From Isoetes taiwanensis (lineage: Eukaryota > Streptophyta > Lycopodiopsida > Isoetales > Isoetaceae), in contig JAJEKV010000013.1 of the NCBI GenBank assembly GCA_021234155.1, forward strand, positions 11,286,202 to 11,350,201: a DNA stretch of 64,000 nt. The letters are read 5' to 3'. Each line of letters begins with the position of its first letter. Within the stretch, counting starts at the first letter, position 1. Shown here one piece after another: positions 22,168-33,857 of this stretch. The notes under the pieces are model-generated. The model did not search any database. It was not told the DNA's origin and saw only the letters and a list, made by a program, of their open reading frames with translations. A program made the translations under genes and the position numbers.

Positions 22168-23110
22168 TTGTCGTTGTTGCAAGAATCAGTCTTGTCAATG
22201 CTAGGAGTCTTTGATTACAATAAGTTTGAATATCAAATAAATGCTAAGATAGTGAATTTGGACCCTCGTAGAGTTGTTACCGTACTATGTGTCAATTGCC
22301 ATGAGTCTTTGCAGATAAAACATGATGCTCTAGAAGAATCTGTGGATCTACCTACTTGTGAAGCATGCCAAGAAGAAGATATGTCTGCAAATGAAATTGC
22401 TTCAGAGGTTGAAAATGGTTCAAATATACATGCTGGGCAGGATTTTGTTGGGGAAAACATAATTGGTGATCTTGACTTGAACTGTTATGGCAACACGATT
22501 CTAAAAGAAGAGGGATATTCACCACAGTCATTGATTATGGAAACCAAACATAGAGATGGAACAAAATGAAAATATTTTGGATAATAAGGGAGATGGCATT
22601 CTAGCTTCAGATTGTTCTGCTATTGAGGCCATTTATGCAGATCAAAATAAGGGAGAAAGTAAATTGGTGCATGTTGCGGACCTTGTAAAATGTGTAGCTG
22701 AAGACATTTCAATGCTTATAGATAATGGTATAAAAAGTTTAAACTTTGACCTCAGTCCAAATTGATTGTCCAAGCAGTTAAAATTCATACGAACAAGAAA
22801 AAAATGTTGAATGGGATCATGTGCATTGACCAGCAAGAACAATTCGTTCAAGGGCTGAGTTGTGAAAATGGAAAATATTCAAAATTCGTTTATCACATTG
22901 CCTTGTTGAATGCTAATTCTTTTCTGGGTATAACTAGTTGTGACATGATTATAGAATTGGCTAGCTATTCTTGTTTGGAAAAGTATACTTTTTGCAGGAC
23001 ATTCGACATGGCAGTTATGATAATCTATACAAATTGCAAATGGTGGGCATCGTGGAAAATTGGCTTTAAAGATACGGTAACAGAGCTTATAGTAGTTATC
23101 TTATAGTAGT
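22168..23110 (+). pseudogene. unidentified gene fragment with Cys4 zinc-ribbon motif
   Basis: The first open part (22168-22569) encodes FDYNKFEYQINAKIVNLDPR followed by a CVNCHESLQ...LPTCEACQEE motif, i.e. CxxC-x21-CxxC. A beta-strand-like lead into a zinc ribbon resembles OB-fold single-strand DNA-binding proteins (POT1/RPA type), but this is only a loose likeness. The reading shifts at about 22556 into MEQNENILDNKGDGILASDC and HVADLVKCVAEDISMLIDNG, and again at 22762 into a third frame with GLSCENGKYSKFVYHIALLN. The frame changes could be exons of a live gene or frameshifts in a dead one. A further possible exon lies at 23316-23432 (IVSLDAFEEVPQDEEPIVSG). Confidence 0.4.
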
Positions 23111-23522
23111 TATCGAAAAGTTTTAGTTAAGTAGAGTAATAATAATATGATTATGGAGATCCTTTGGTGGCTGCGCTGGCTGAAATTGAAACAGACATAA
23201 TTGCATGGCTAATTCACGACCATTTACTTCTATCTTTTTTACAAGCTTATAATTGATGACTGCTAGTGTTGTTTTTTACATGCACAACATGTTAGATTGT
23301 GGTTAACATGCATGGGTACTACATGGATTTTTGCTATTGTTTCACTGGACGCATTTGAAGAAGTTCCTCAGGATGAAGAACCAATTGTGTCTGGGATAAT
23401 GTTGTGCGGTCAGACCATGGTAAAAAAAAAAAAGGTACGAAGAGGATATCATGAGAATATAGTAATTGCAATTTTTGTTTTACAAAGAAAACATCCAAAA
23501 AAAACAAGGTGCTGCGCACGGA

Positions 23523-23655
23523 GGGTTGCCCTCCATGACTTGAGAGTGAAATGGCTTAAATCACACTTCAAAGTCATGTTTTCGAGCATATACTGACATA
23601 TACTTGGAATATGCCACAAACACATGGATGAGGGTTTTCCCCTTAGGGGCAACCC
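23523..23655. mobile_element. 133-bp MITE-like element, GGGTTGCC...GGGGCAACCC
   Basis: The ends are inverted: GGGTTGCCC at 23523 and GGGGCAACCC ending 23655. The right 70 bp (AATATGCCA, GGGTTTTCCC, GGGGCAACCCAAAAA) recur as a direct copy at 28120-28192. Target duplication not found. Confidence 0.5.
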
Positions 23656-23659
23656 AAAA

Positions 23660-25880
23660 AACTGGACTCAAACATATCAGTGGAATGCTATTTCCATGCA
23701 CAATTCATAATTCATAAAGCAAGGCATTCAAATATGCTAATAATTCACAAATTGAATGTTGCAAATAGGAAAAAGAAACACAATCCATTGATTTCATTCA
23801 AACCTTGAACATATCGAAAAACGAGAAGCAAGAATGATGATTTCGTTGGTCTTTTAGTTTTCTTTATCGGGGCTCAACACATGCACGACCGTGAGTCTCT
23901 GGTTCTCCAAGATTCAAGGAATTCGATTTTTTATTGCTATTTTTGTTTTCTAAATTTGAAATTGCCTCCAAGATTTCCAACTACCTTAGTACTAAATTGG
24001 GGGACAAAAGGGACATCGAAAATGAGACACCCGCAGTGTGCAGACATTTGTTTGGTTCTAAAACTACAAGCTTGAATCCATTATTAATGTTCGACATTTT
24101 CAGGTTAGAGTATATCTCTCAATTTTGAATGGCGTGATCTTGAATATGTGGGATTTGAACCCACATTATGCCCAACATCTAAGCATACCAAAGTGTAATT
24201 ATAATGGCTAAGAGATAGCCATGAAGCAACCACCATCCATGAGTATTCATGTTCACAATGAATATATTACATCCAAGAGGCCCTTACAATCTATAAGGTA
24301 CTCTAATTATTAGCCAGATAACTTTATTTATACTTACTCCATATACCATAACCATCATAACTGTATTCACATGTGCTGCATGTGATTGAAAGATGCTTTC
24401 ATCTAATGATCGATCACAACGCTAACCGCATTTTTTACCCTTCGTAGATGGAGCAACATTGGTGTCCTTGATTTCATTGTCCGCATAATTTTGACTACAT
24501 GATTTCTCCGGAAGGTCAAGGCCATTGTAAAAACTGTTCGGTTCTCATTCTTCATTGTGGTGAAAATGCAAGAGGGTGATCCAAGTGAAGATATACCACA
24601 GAAAATAAGCGGGACCATCTTAATGTGGCTGCAAAACCACGCCAATTCTTTTTAAAATTCAAAATTTTTAAGTGATTTCGAAGAAACCAATTTGTCATCG
24701 ATGCCGAAATATTACCACGATACCCCGCCAGAAGGTACTCATTGAATAGTACATGATTGATTGGTGTCGGCAAGAGGCCGATTGTTTTTACAAAGAAAAG
24801 TTGATCGTTAGGCAATATAATACATCAATGCAAAACCAAGTTGTTAGATGTAATTTAGGATTAATAAGCTTTCACGTGAGACCGATTTTGCCTAAAAACA
24901 TCTTGAAGCTTATTCGACATTATCAAATTGGTTGATTCAATGATCCAAATTTTAATTCTCCACACGATTTCTAGACATTTAAATACCAACAAAACATATG
25001 TTTGTACAAACTAATTTGAGCCGAGCTCTTAGCATTTGCAATACCACAGAGCTCCATTAACCTAAGCATCCATTACTCTTTTAGTCCTTAGATGAAACAA
25101 TAGATTCCATCGAAGAAAAAATATACCGCGGCAACAGGATTTTTTGTTCAGATTCGGAGGCAAAGCCTGGGATGTGAGCATGCTAGCATCTTTTCCCTAA
25201 GCGGAAATATTCGCAGAGTGCAATGATTATCTCCAAGTATTGCACAACAACAAAAACAGAGGGTCTCTTTTGTAGAATCCATTCATTCAACTAATCGAAC
25301 TCGAGAACAACATAGTCAACTTTGAAGGTCTAACATTCTAACGATTAAGGATAAAGGATAGCAACATGTCGAGGCTCCTTTGGCACATGTGACTAGGTGA
25401 AGACGAAGTTCATAACAATATCTAACAACACTAAGACTTTGCCTTCTAGCCAAAGCCGCCTCACTTTATCACATAAATTTCAAGCAAAGATGATTTAATT
25501 GCAAATGAAGCGCCACATTGACGAGCCCACCGTCGCTAACAAACTTAATTTCCATTGAATTTCACTAATATCACGTAAACAAAGCATTGGTTTCCTTTGA
25601 TTGATTACTTTACATGACCCATAATGCACCATCCATTAGCTTGCAAAATCTATCTATTTGTTGTACCATTTACAACATTTTACCCATTAAAACAACACAA
25701 TCGGTGGAAACATTGCCTATATCACAAAAAATTTGTGCTAATTAGAAAGATCTGAGAATTCAATTAGTGGAAATATGTACAGTTTGAAGAATATATCAAC
25801 TTTGATATACAAATGATGCTTTCCTACGATTTCTGTCCCAAGAATAAATAGGCAAGCAAGCAACTAAAAAGAATAAAGAA
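23660..25880. other. gene-free or unrecognised stretch
   Basis: Minus-strand ORFs at 24403-24815 (for example NHVLFNEYLLAGYRGNISAS) have no recognised family. At 24145-24165 the minus strand reads GTGGGTTCAAATCCCAC, a tRNA T-arm-like B box without a clear A box. A phrase ATTCATTCAACTAATCGAAC at about 25281 recurs at 27869. Confidence 0.4.
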
Positions 25881-25885
25881 TTGGA

Positions 25886-27350
25886 CTATGGTACGTACCA
25901 ACAACAAAAAGATTGTTGAGTAGCATAAATAGTGTGTGTTGTGAACTTAAGAGCAATAAAGGTAAAGGGGTGGGAAAGCAACGAACCGAAGCTCATTTTG
26001 GCAATGGAGTACTTCTTGTAAACTACTTTAAGGGACCTTTCAGTCGCCTTCTTGTGAAGCTCCACCATCATTGTAGCTTACTCCCCGCAAGAACCAACAC
26101 AATATCAACGCCTTGATCCAATAAAACCGTGACTAGTAGCAAAAATTTTAAGAAAGTTATAAATACAATAAATAAATAAATCAAAATCCATACTTCAACC
26201 GCCACTTGTTGTGAACTGAATGTCTCTTCAAAGACATAATTCCAAAGAGATGGTGGCCTTTGAAGGCGATATAGTGTGCAAAGATAGACTATCACGGCCT
26301 TTGTCCGATGTGAGGGTGAAAATTTCACCATGGTATAGTCCGGTGGAGACAAAGTTCTAACAGGAAGAAACTTAACATGTTCGTCCCCGCATGTGAGTAT
26401 GAAGCAACACTTTAGATTGCAACGCATTAAAACCTGAATGCTAGCATCACCAAACAACACCCGTTCACGGAAGAGCCTTCTCTCAAGGCTAACCATAAAG
26501 ACATACCTGAGTTGGAACAAATGATTAAAAGACAAGCAGGTTGAGCATTTTCTTTTCCCCGCAAAACCAAGAAGTCATGTCATATCCTTATGGCTAAAAG
26601 AGGACAATCATACTCTCTTACGCACATACCATTGATAATACTTGGTCCTTTGTGCAATGACATTGCCCGATATGAATACAAAATCTTGTACCTACAGCAC
26701 AACCAAAAAGTCCGCTCAATTAATATGTTTAAATGGTATCATTGACATGCTTGTCAAATTGAGCAATCATTACTACTTTGGGAGCCCGATTTCTTCATAT
26801 TTTAAAGCAAGTAGCATGGCAATGCATCCAAGGAGTTGTAGATGCTTCCTTGAGACACTTTCACAGGCTAAGAACCCGCTCTAATGATATTGATAGTCAA
26901 GAAGAATGTTTCTGTGCATCAACTTGAATTTGTAATGAACCTATGAATAGCTCAAATTTTGTTAGAGGCTGATAAAGAACATGACTTCATTAGGAACATG
27001 GGAGCAAAGGCAAATACCTCAATCACCAAATCTATTAGGATAGCTCTCATTTTGTGGTTTATGTCAGTTGTTTTCACATGTAACTGGGTGAGACACAACT
27101 CAATCTGATATGTATGGTTGAGGTTAGATAGGTGTCCTTTCATTTGTTGCCAATGAAGGACCCGCCCTGAAAACAAGAATAATACCAAATAAATCAACTG
27201 AATATCGAAATTAATCGAACTATGAAATGCCAAACCTTTTTGAGGGCATGCCTTTGACATGCGGAACCTTTTCATCAATGGAAGCGATAATTGGCGTTGA
27301 TGTCGCAATCCAAAATGCAGAGTCAAAAAAATTAATAGAAAAAAAACCAA
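25886..27350 (-). pseudogene. mitotic cyclin B pseudogene with introns
   Basis: B-type cyclins activate CDK at mitosis. From right to left I see DINHKMRAILIDLVIEV ending at 27018, a GT-AG intron of 77 bp, then VHYKFKLM and, one frame on, TETFFLTINII. Next come RVLSL, a stop, and SRKHLQLLGCIAMLLALKYE. After an intron VQDFVFISGNVIAQR ends at a GTATGT donor near 26633, followed by YVFMV (about 26514), YTMVKFSPS (about 26310) and the family's C-terminal MVELHKKATERSLKVVYKKY (26073-26014). These are cyclin-box helices in correct order. At least two frameshifts and one stop in the first cyclin fold indicate a pseudogene; retained introns mean it arose by DNA duplication, not retroposition. A doubtful N-terminal exon may lie at 27870-27780. 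Confidence 0.85.
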
Positions 27351-28679
27351 TGTAGTATTTTTTCTCGCTCAATCCACAAGAACTATCTATTTCTTAAGCG
27401 ACAAATAAGACTAGAACAGATTGTTTGGCCACATTTTACTTTCGTGATTTTCTCTTCTAACCCATTTGCAAAGCTTTGTCTCGTAAGCTCTAAAATGCCG
27501 TTATTTGAAAACTCGAATAAGCCCAGCCTATGCCTCGACAGCAGGACCTCCTCAGGATTTTTGTGCTTGCTAGCCCAAATCCGTAGTACAAAAATCCGGT
27601 CAAAGAAAATTAAGAAGCCTTACCTTCAAAATACATAGCGAGGAGTTAACACACTAAGCATGTGATGCCATAGAAATGGCAATCAAGATCGCAAATCAAT
27701 CACCGGGAGTTCAACCGAGGATTTTCATAGGTTTTCATAGGTTCCCCAAGATGCGGAGAAGTTCTAACCCTTTTTACCTCCCATCACCATGCAGCCCTAT
27801 GAAACTCCAAAAATTTTATAAATCAAGATATGCCATGCAAAGCGCCAAAGATTCCCAAGATGCTTAGAATCCATTCATTCAACTAATCGAACTCGAGACA
27901 AAGATAATACCCTATAGCTATTTATTCCAAACGATTCCCCAAAAGCAAATCATGAAAGCCGAGTAAATAACCGCCATGCTCTTGGAAACCAGAGGAAAAT
28001 GCTTGGAAGAAGAAGAACAGCACAACCGGTTAGCCAGTTTGCACAGGGGCCGCAACTCCGATGACCGCCAGTTTACAGTAAACAGCGGGTTTTGAGTGGT
28101 TTTCGGCATATTCGAAGCATATTCCAGCATGTACTTAGAATATGCCAAAAACCCACATCAACAAGGGTTTTCCCGTAGGGGCAACCCAAAAAGGGGGAAT
28201 AAATTACGACACACTAATAGGATTGGAGTTCAAGTACAAGTCACCTTATGAAGATACAAGGTGAGCATTTTACTTTTGAATTTCAATTGAAGGAAATATA
28301 ATAGGAATATTGGGGAAAATAAAATCTATATAATATAGAAGATGCCATCATTCATTAGTAAGGTTATGATGGAATGAAATATCTTGTGATTAAATTATAT
28401 TAACAATGTGAGAGGAGGCAAGGTGATTAATATGAGGGGATGAGTATTAGTGGTTTTAAATTTGGCCAATGTCATGGAAAGGAGGGAAATGCTACAGTTA
28501 CTACCATAAGTTGGAAAAGTATTCTAATAGGGGGTCATAAATAAATAAAAAGCAAAAAAAAAAAAAAAAGGGAGAGAGAGAGAAAGAAAGAGAAAATGGA
28601 AGAACAAAAAAATAGAGAAGAAAAGAGAAGAGAAGATAAAATAATGATGAGTAAAAGTTTGTATTCCATTATTTCAAGA
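27351..28679. other. upstream of cyclin pseudogene; no clear gene
   Basis: Contains the direct repeat of the 23523-23655 element end (28120-28192), a poly-A run at 28554-28569 followed by a purine-rich GAGA stretch to about 28640. On the minus strand 27868-27800 reads SLALCMAYLDL then a stop and NFWSFIG, faintly like the cyclin B linker before the cyclin box. Confidence 0.4.
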
Positions 28680-28945
28680 CCGGGGTGCTGGCAGAGTGGT
28701 TAGGCATTGAATGGAGCCCTCTCCATTCCTTGCTCATATCCCACTTGCACAACATCAGGTTTTTGGGTCGGTATGCAGTGGAAGCATGATGGTTAGACCT
28801 ATAGGGTTCAAAGCCCATCTGCATTCCATTGGTACCCAGAGCGAAACCTCACTTGAGGAACGTTGTGGTTAAGCTTTTAGGGCCTATATCCCACACGGAT
28901 CTTCTAGGTGGACCACTCCTTTTGGAATACAAGGAATGAATGAAT
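28680..28945 (+). mobile_element. tRNA-derived SINE
   Basis: The 5' part starts CCGGGGTGCTGGCAGAGTGG then TTAGGC, a good Pol III A box within a Ser/Leu tRNA-like head. A B-box-like GGGTTCAAAGCCC lies at 28804-28816, further apart than in a tRNA, as in many SINEs. The body ends GGAATACAAGGAATGAATGA. No ORF. A target duplication was not clear, so limits are approximate. Confidence 0.65.
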
Positions 28946-29689
28946 TTAAAGAAAGTAACATAGCCATGGGTGTCTAAATGGTGTTGGGTAAATAGTGTGG
29001 ATTAAGGATCCATGGATGGTGATAGAGTATTTATTATTCTGGAAGTGAACAAAGGCTAACCAAAGAAAGTCCGCGCATATTAGCCATTTTGCTAAGACTC
29101 ATTATTGAAGATGTGATTTAAACATAATAGATTTTATTTAATTGTGACCTTGCAAAATGAATGGAGGCATCTTAAGGGTAGAGTAGATATTTGTTCTTGT
29201 AATGTTTATTAAGTGAAGAGTGCTTTAGTAGGTTGTGGATTAATGGGATTTTTCTTGATAGATTGAGCAGTGAACGATGAGGATCTGGTAGCTGAGAAGA
29301 CTCCTTCATAGTGGTTGTATTACGACAAAGGAGAGGAGTTCTATTCACCGGACGTCGAATTCATTGAAGGGGGAATAATGTGAAGTGGAAAACGATGCCA
29401 AAAAGTTGTGTTAACGAAGAAATTTAGGCATCTGGTTATGATATTCAAGTTTTTTATGCCAAAATTGGGCAAAAATGAAGATTTTAGCGAATTTGTGTAT
29501 TTCCTTCTATGGGGAAATTGCAAGCTAGTAGAAAACCATTGTGGATCATTATACGATTGGGACCTTAGAGAAAATTGACATGAAAACTATGATGATATTT
29601 GGACAGTTTAGATTATTTTGACCGACGGTCAAGATCGAACTTAAATTGTATAAATATGAAACTGATGGAATGAAAAGACACGCTTGTTG

Positions 29690-30370
29690 GTTGAACCGAA
29701 CTGGGTTTGCCTCGTGTTCATGGCCAGAGTGTGCTACTGCAAGTGTCCATCGAGAAGATTATCTTGAATATCATGGATCGATTGGTGGGAGCAAATATTT
29801 CTCCAAGATCGATCTAAGAAGTGGATATCATCAAATTAGCATTAGGGAAGAAGATGAACCCAAAACGGCCTTTCGAACCAACCAAGGGCTTTTTTTTTTT
29901 TTTTAAGGACGACAACCAAGGGCATTTTGAATTTGTGGTCATACCCTTTGGGTTAACAAATACCCAGCCACATTTATGCGGCCAATGAACACTATTTTTC
30001 AGGGGTATCTAGACAAATTTATCCCAAATATTCCTGGATGATATTCTAATTTACTCAAGGAGTAAAGAGAAGCACTTGGAGAACATGAAAAAAGTATTGA
30101 TGATGCTCCGGGAGCACAAACTTTTGCCAAAATTTCCAAGTGTGAGTTGCTAAAATAACAAGTGGCATATCTGGGACACATAGTCTCGAAAAAGGGTTTG
30201 ACCCAGATCCAGACAAAGTTTGGGCCATAAGGGAATGGCCAGAACTTATAGATGTTCTAGATGTAAGAAGTTTCTTGGGCTTATCCACTTATTATAGGAG
30301 ATTCATTCCAAAGTTTCCAAAGGTGGCTGCCCCCCCTCACAGACCTACTTAAGAAAGGGCAACCCTTTGT
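29690..30370 (+). pseudogene. Ty3/gypsy reverse transcriptase fragment
   Basis: Plus-strand RT of a gypsy-type element. [20 protein letters not shown] (motif A, about 29797-29856) is followed by KTAFRTNQG, then, after a 34-bp disruption at 29890-29923, HFEFVVIPFGLTNT (motif B). FLDDILIYS (motif C, catalytic DD intact, about 30040) and FLGLSTYYRRFIPKF (about 30270-30315) follow. The frame changes several times. gag, protease, RNase H and integrase are absent, so this is a small relic. It differs in clade signature from the chromovirus at the right edge. Confidence 0.9.
29890..29912 (-). mobile_element. 23-bp poly-T insertion with 11-bp target duplication
   Basis: CAACCAAGGGC at 29879-29889 is repeated exactly at 29913-29923. 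Between them lie about 15 T and AAGGACGA. On the minus strand this is a poly(A) tail with almost no body, as expected for an extremely 5'-truncated LINE-mediated insertion. It breaks the RT frame. Confidence 0.8.
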
Positions 30371-30658
30371 ATGGGGGAAGGAGCAAAATGTAAAAAATGT
30401 GCATATGTTGTGGAGGAAGCATTTATGATGTACTGAAGTGGAACCTATGGACTTGAAGGAGTATTAAAGTCCTAGAAATATTTTCAATGGTTGACATTCT
30501 GATGATGTGTCATGAATCTGGAAGAGTATGGTAGTTGCAAGGAGTTGGCAAGATCTAGTGAACTTATGGTAGTTAGAATTTGGATCTAAGGTTGAGTTTT
30601 TCCTAGATCTGGTGGCTAGGATGAAGTGCAGTTTTGTATAAGTTAGCCAAAATTCGTG
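30371..30658. other. gypsy 3' flank, unrecognised
   Basis: No motif recognised. It runs to the LINE target duplication at 30659. Confidence 0.4.
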
Positions 30659-30724
30659 TAGAAGGGAGGCACAAATTTTTTTTTTGAAGAAATGTGGCAT
30701 CAATATATTAAAAGAATGGTAATG

Positions 30725-32200
30725 TTACAAAGCAAGTGAGGAGGAAGGAGAACTGCCCCAAAGAGACAGTGATACCTCGACACTCCACAACAAACTCACG
30801 TAAAACTGCAAATCCCCATCGGGCCATACAAACCCACCATCACCATCTACAACACCCAAGAAGTCCCGCTTAAATGACAAACTTCCGCATTTACTAATCC
30901 CGGAACGCCAGAAAGCTTTGAAATAGCTTGTACCTAAGTCGAGGAATCCGAGAGGTGCAGTCGCTAAATCCCCCGAAGATCCACAACCGCCTTCCAAATC
31001 AGCCACAACCAACCAAGCCCACGACAGATGTATTTTCGCCGCAAGAGCCGCCAAGCACCAGATACACATGAAGCAAAAGAATGGCCGGGCTAGTCAATCT
31101 CACCGAAACAGAGCCCTAACCCAATCCCGCATGTACCGCAAGTGAGGGCATAAAACCGCATAATGCTCCACGCCTCACGATGAAGGCCACAACAAGGGCA
31201 GAGAGGGCTCACACCCGGCCTAAACTGACTCACAAGGGCATTCACCCCGATAATGGTGCACCACCGCCACGAAGCACCCTAACCTTCGGTGGGGAAGTGA
31301 GCTCCATGTCCACATCCAAACCGAAAGCGCCATCGAGAACCCGGAAGCTGCAGAGACCACTTGCCTGAAGGGGTAGTGTGTCATGAATAGCCAGCACCCG
31401 GTAACAAGACCGCACAAAACAAGAAGACACAACATCTGGATGAACCTTCCAAACCTGCACCACCACATCATCCTGAGGGACTATAGGTATGTGTAGCGGA
31501 ATACTCCCCGCCACTTGTGCCTGTGATAGCTTGGCCACCGCCCCTCAGCGAAAGTGAGCTCGAAGAACTCCCCACGGCTAACCGACCACCCCAATACCAA
31601 TCCTCCAAGGTGAGCACAAAGAGCTCGCCTCCAACGGGCTCAAGGTCCCCGAGCATGCACTGCGGGCGCCCAAGGGCAAGTGCGCAGGGGTAGAGGAACC
31701 CACAAGAAAGGAGAAGAGTGGTAATAAACCGAGGCATAATCTAGCTGGAAGAGCACACGACGCGTGATCCCAAGCCCGCAACACCCCCCCCGAGAGAAAA
31801 GGGGATGCATGTGGGAAAAGCCGAGACCATACAACAAAGGCCTGTGGCAACTCCACATGCAAGGCGGCTCTTCCCAAACGCCACACAATGGCTAAGAGAT
31901 CGCAACTCTTGGCCCAGCGCACTGTGAGAAGATGCTCCATCTCCCGTAATGCTCCAAACAAACTTGGAGACCAACACCTTACTATGCAAAGTGCAAATCC
32001 AGAATGGCCAAGCCCCCATCCTCAGGGGGCGGAGACACATCCATCAAGCCACTTTAACAACCCCCTTCATCATCCCCCGCCCCACACAAAATTTGAACAA
32101 TCTTAAAAGCCTCAGATCTTACCCTCGAGCTAACATCGCAGATGTTGTATACAATGAGTGCTACAAAGCACCGACTTGGCAATAGTGATCCTACCCGCCA
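30725..32200 (-). pseudogene. LINE ORF2 C-terminal region with zinc-binding tail
   Basis: Frames are broken but the tail is visible on the minus strand. CCGLHREAWSIMRFYALTCG near 31200-31140 matches the Cys/His end of the RVT zinc-binding domain, where a CxxC pair precedes H and a final C. Upstream pieces such as GGCGMRFCGGCETPQLVEG (about 32270-32212) link it to the RT. Confidence 0.6.
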
Positions 32201-33290
32201 TGGACAACTTGCTACCCTTCCACCAATTGAGGTGTTTCGCAACCCCCGCAAAATCTCATCCCACACCCTCCCCATGGAAACATCCCTCCAAAGGGGGAAT
32301 AGAACCAAACAAGGGGGAGGCGAGTCACCGGGCCCATAATGCGAGCACTTACCCCAATTCGTAAGAATGCCCAGGCCAAGGAGAAAGTATCCAACAAACC
32401 CTTCACATTCCGCAAATTCTCTCTTCCGCCACCAAGAAGAGGAAAAGTGTCATCGGCAACCGGTTAACTTCACCGGCTACCATCCCGTGATCCAAGCCCA
32501 TCCACCACCCCCTCCTCCACCGCAGCCAAAACAATGAGACAAAGGCATCCGCCACAATCGTAAACAAAATCGGGCGCCAAAGGCCACCCGACGCACCCTC
32601 TGCCTAAGGAGAAAAGGCGAGAGGGTTCACCCCGGCACACCACCGTAGCCCGGCTGATCTATGCAGCTTCATGACGTTCTACGTAAAGCGTGGACCACGC
32701 CCAACGCTAACATCATGGCGCACAAGAACTCCCAACGGACACTATCGTAAACTTTGGCAAAGTCAAGCTTAAGATAGGCAATGCCTTGACTGCTTCTCCG
32801 CCCAATAAAGGCCCCTCATAAGCTGCGGCAACATTAGTCAAAATGTTCCTCCGAGGGGACAAACCATCGCACCTTACTAATGGAAGAAGTCAACACCGGC
32901 TTCAACTTCTCCGCGGGGCTTTAATAATCTTATACAAGAGAGGACAACAAGGAGATAGGCCTTCAATCATTAATAGTAGAAGGCTGCTTAACCTTAGGAA
33001 TCAAGGAAATGCATGCGGTATTCAAGATCCTATCCATTTGAGAAGACCGCGGCAACTCAAGATACACCAGTACCATAATGACTCACCAGCCCACTCCCAA
33101 TAAGTCTGAAAAGAACTCCACGGGGATGCCATCCATCCCGTGACATTTATCCTTGGCCATGCACATACATGCCTCCGCTTAAATCCTCTCCGGAGAGCTC
33201 CCCGCCCAAGCTCTCACGTTGGGGTGGAGGAATAATAGATGGCTTGGCAGCCCCCAAAACAAGCTCCCCGTGATCTCCCCGCTCATAGGG
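32200..33290 (-). pseudogene. LINE RT, distal half
   Basis: On the minus strand CHGMDGIPVEFFSDLLG (about 33145-33095) is the start-of-RT motif usually seen as K-x-PG-x-DG. The catalytic centre is visible as ADDTFPLLGGG near 32450. Frames shift between them. It continues the RT that begins at 35900 beyond the nested insertion. Confidence 0.7.
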
Positions 33291-33857
33291 AAGAAACAAA
33301 GTTTAAAATGAACGCACTAATTTGCTCAAAAGCGACTTCAAAAGGAATCTTTGAAAGATTCCCTAAAATCCCCCAAAAGGTCCCTTTTCATGGTATATTT
33401 GTGACAAGTGTGACAATTTGAAAATTTTAGGCATCATTTTTGAGGGGGGTGTGAACTTAGCTTCCATTCAAAATTGTTTTGACATCCTTTTTGGCCCCCT
33501 AGTTTGGTTTGAGAAATAGTAATATTTTCAAAAACTAAACAAAATAGACATTGAAAAAAAAAGAAGCACAACTAAAGTGCCAAAAGGTATTTTATTCAAA
33601 GTTTTCAAAATCAAGACAAAACTATGAACAAAGCGTAAAAAATGCAACACATTTTGACATTGCCTCATTGAAGCAAACATTTTCACATGAAAGTATGCCT
33701 CATTGAATAAACTTACACTTTGAAGCTTAAGTTGGAGTCGAAGACGCCGCTTCTTCGCCTTATATACTTGCTCTTATTTGCTCATCCGTCTTGCTATAGA
33801 CTTATGTATACCACGATGACAATGCGTGGACATAACGTCTTCAAAATAAATTTCTGG

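Noticed and set aside
24145-24165. minus-strand tRNA gene
   Set aside because: Only a T-arm-like GGTTCAAATCC is present; no acceptor pairing or A box at proper distance.
23523-28187. single 4.7-kb transposon carrying the cyclin pseudogene
   Set aside because: Outer ends could pair (GGGTTGCCC/GGGGCAACCC), but the left end already pairs with the nearer 23655 end and no flanking target duplication was seen.
31180-33103. plus-strand ORFs of 60-100 aa (for example 31949-32185, 32843-33103)
   Set aside because: They are antisense shadows of the GC-rich LINE RT and zinc-tail region.
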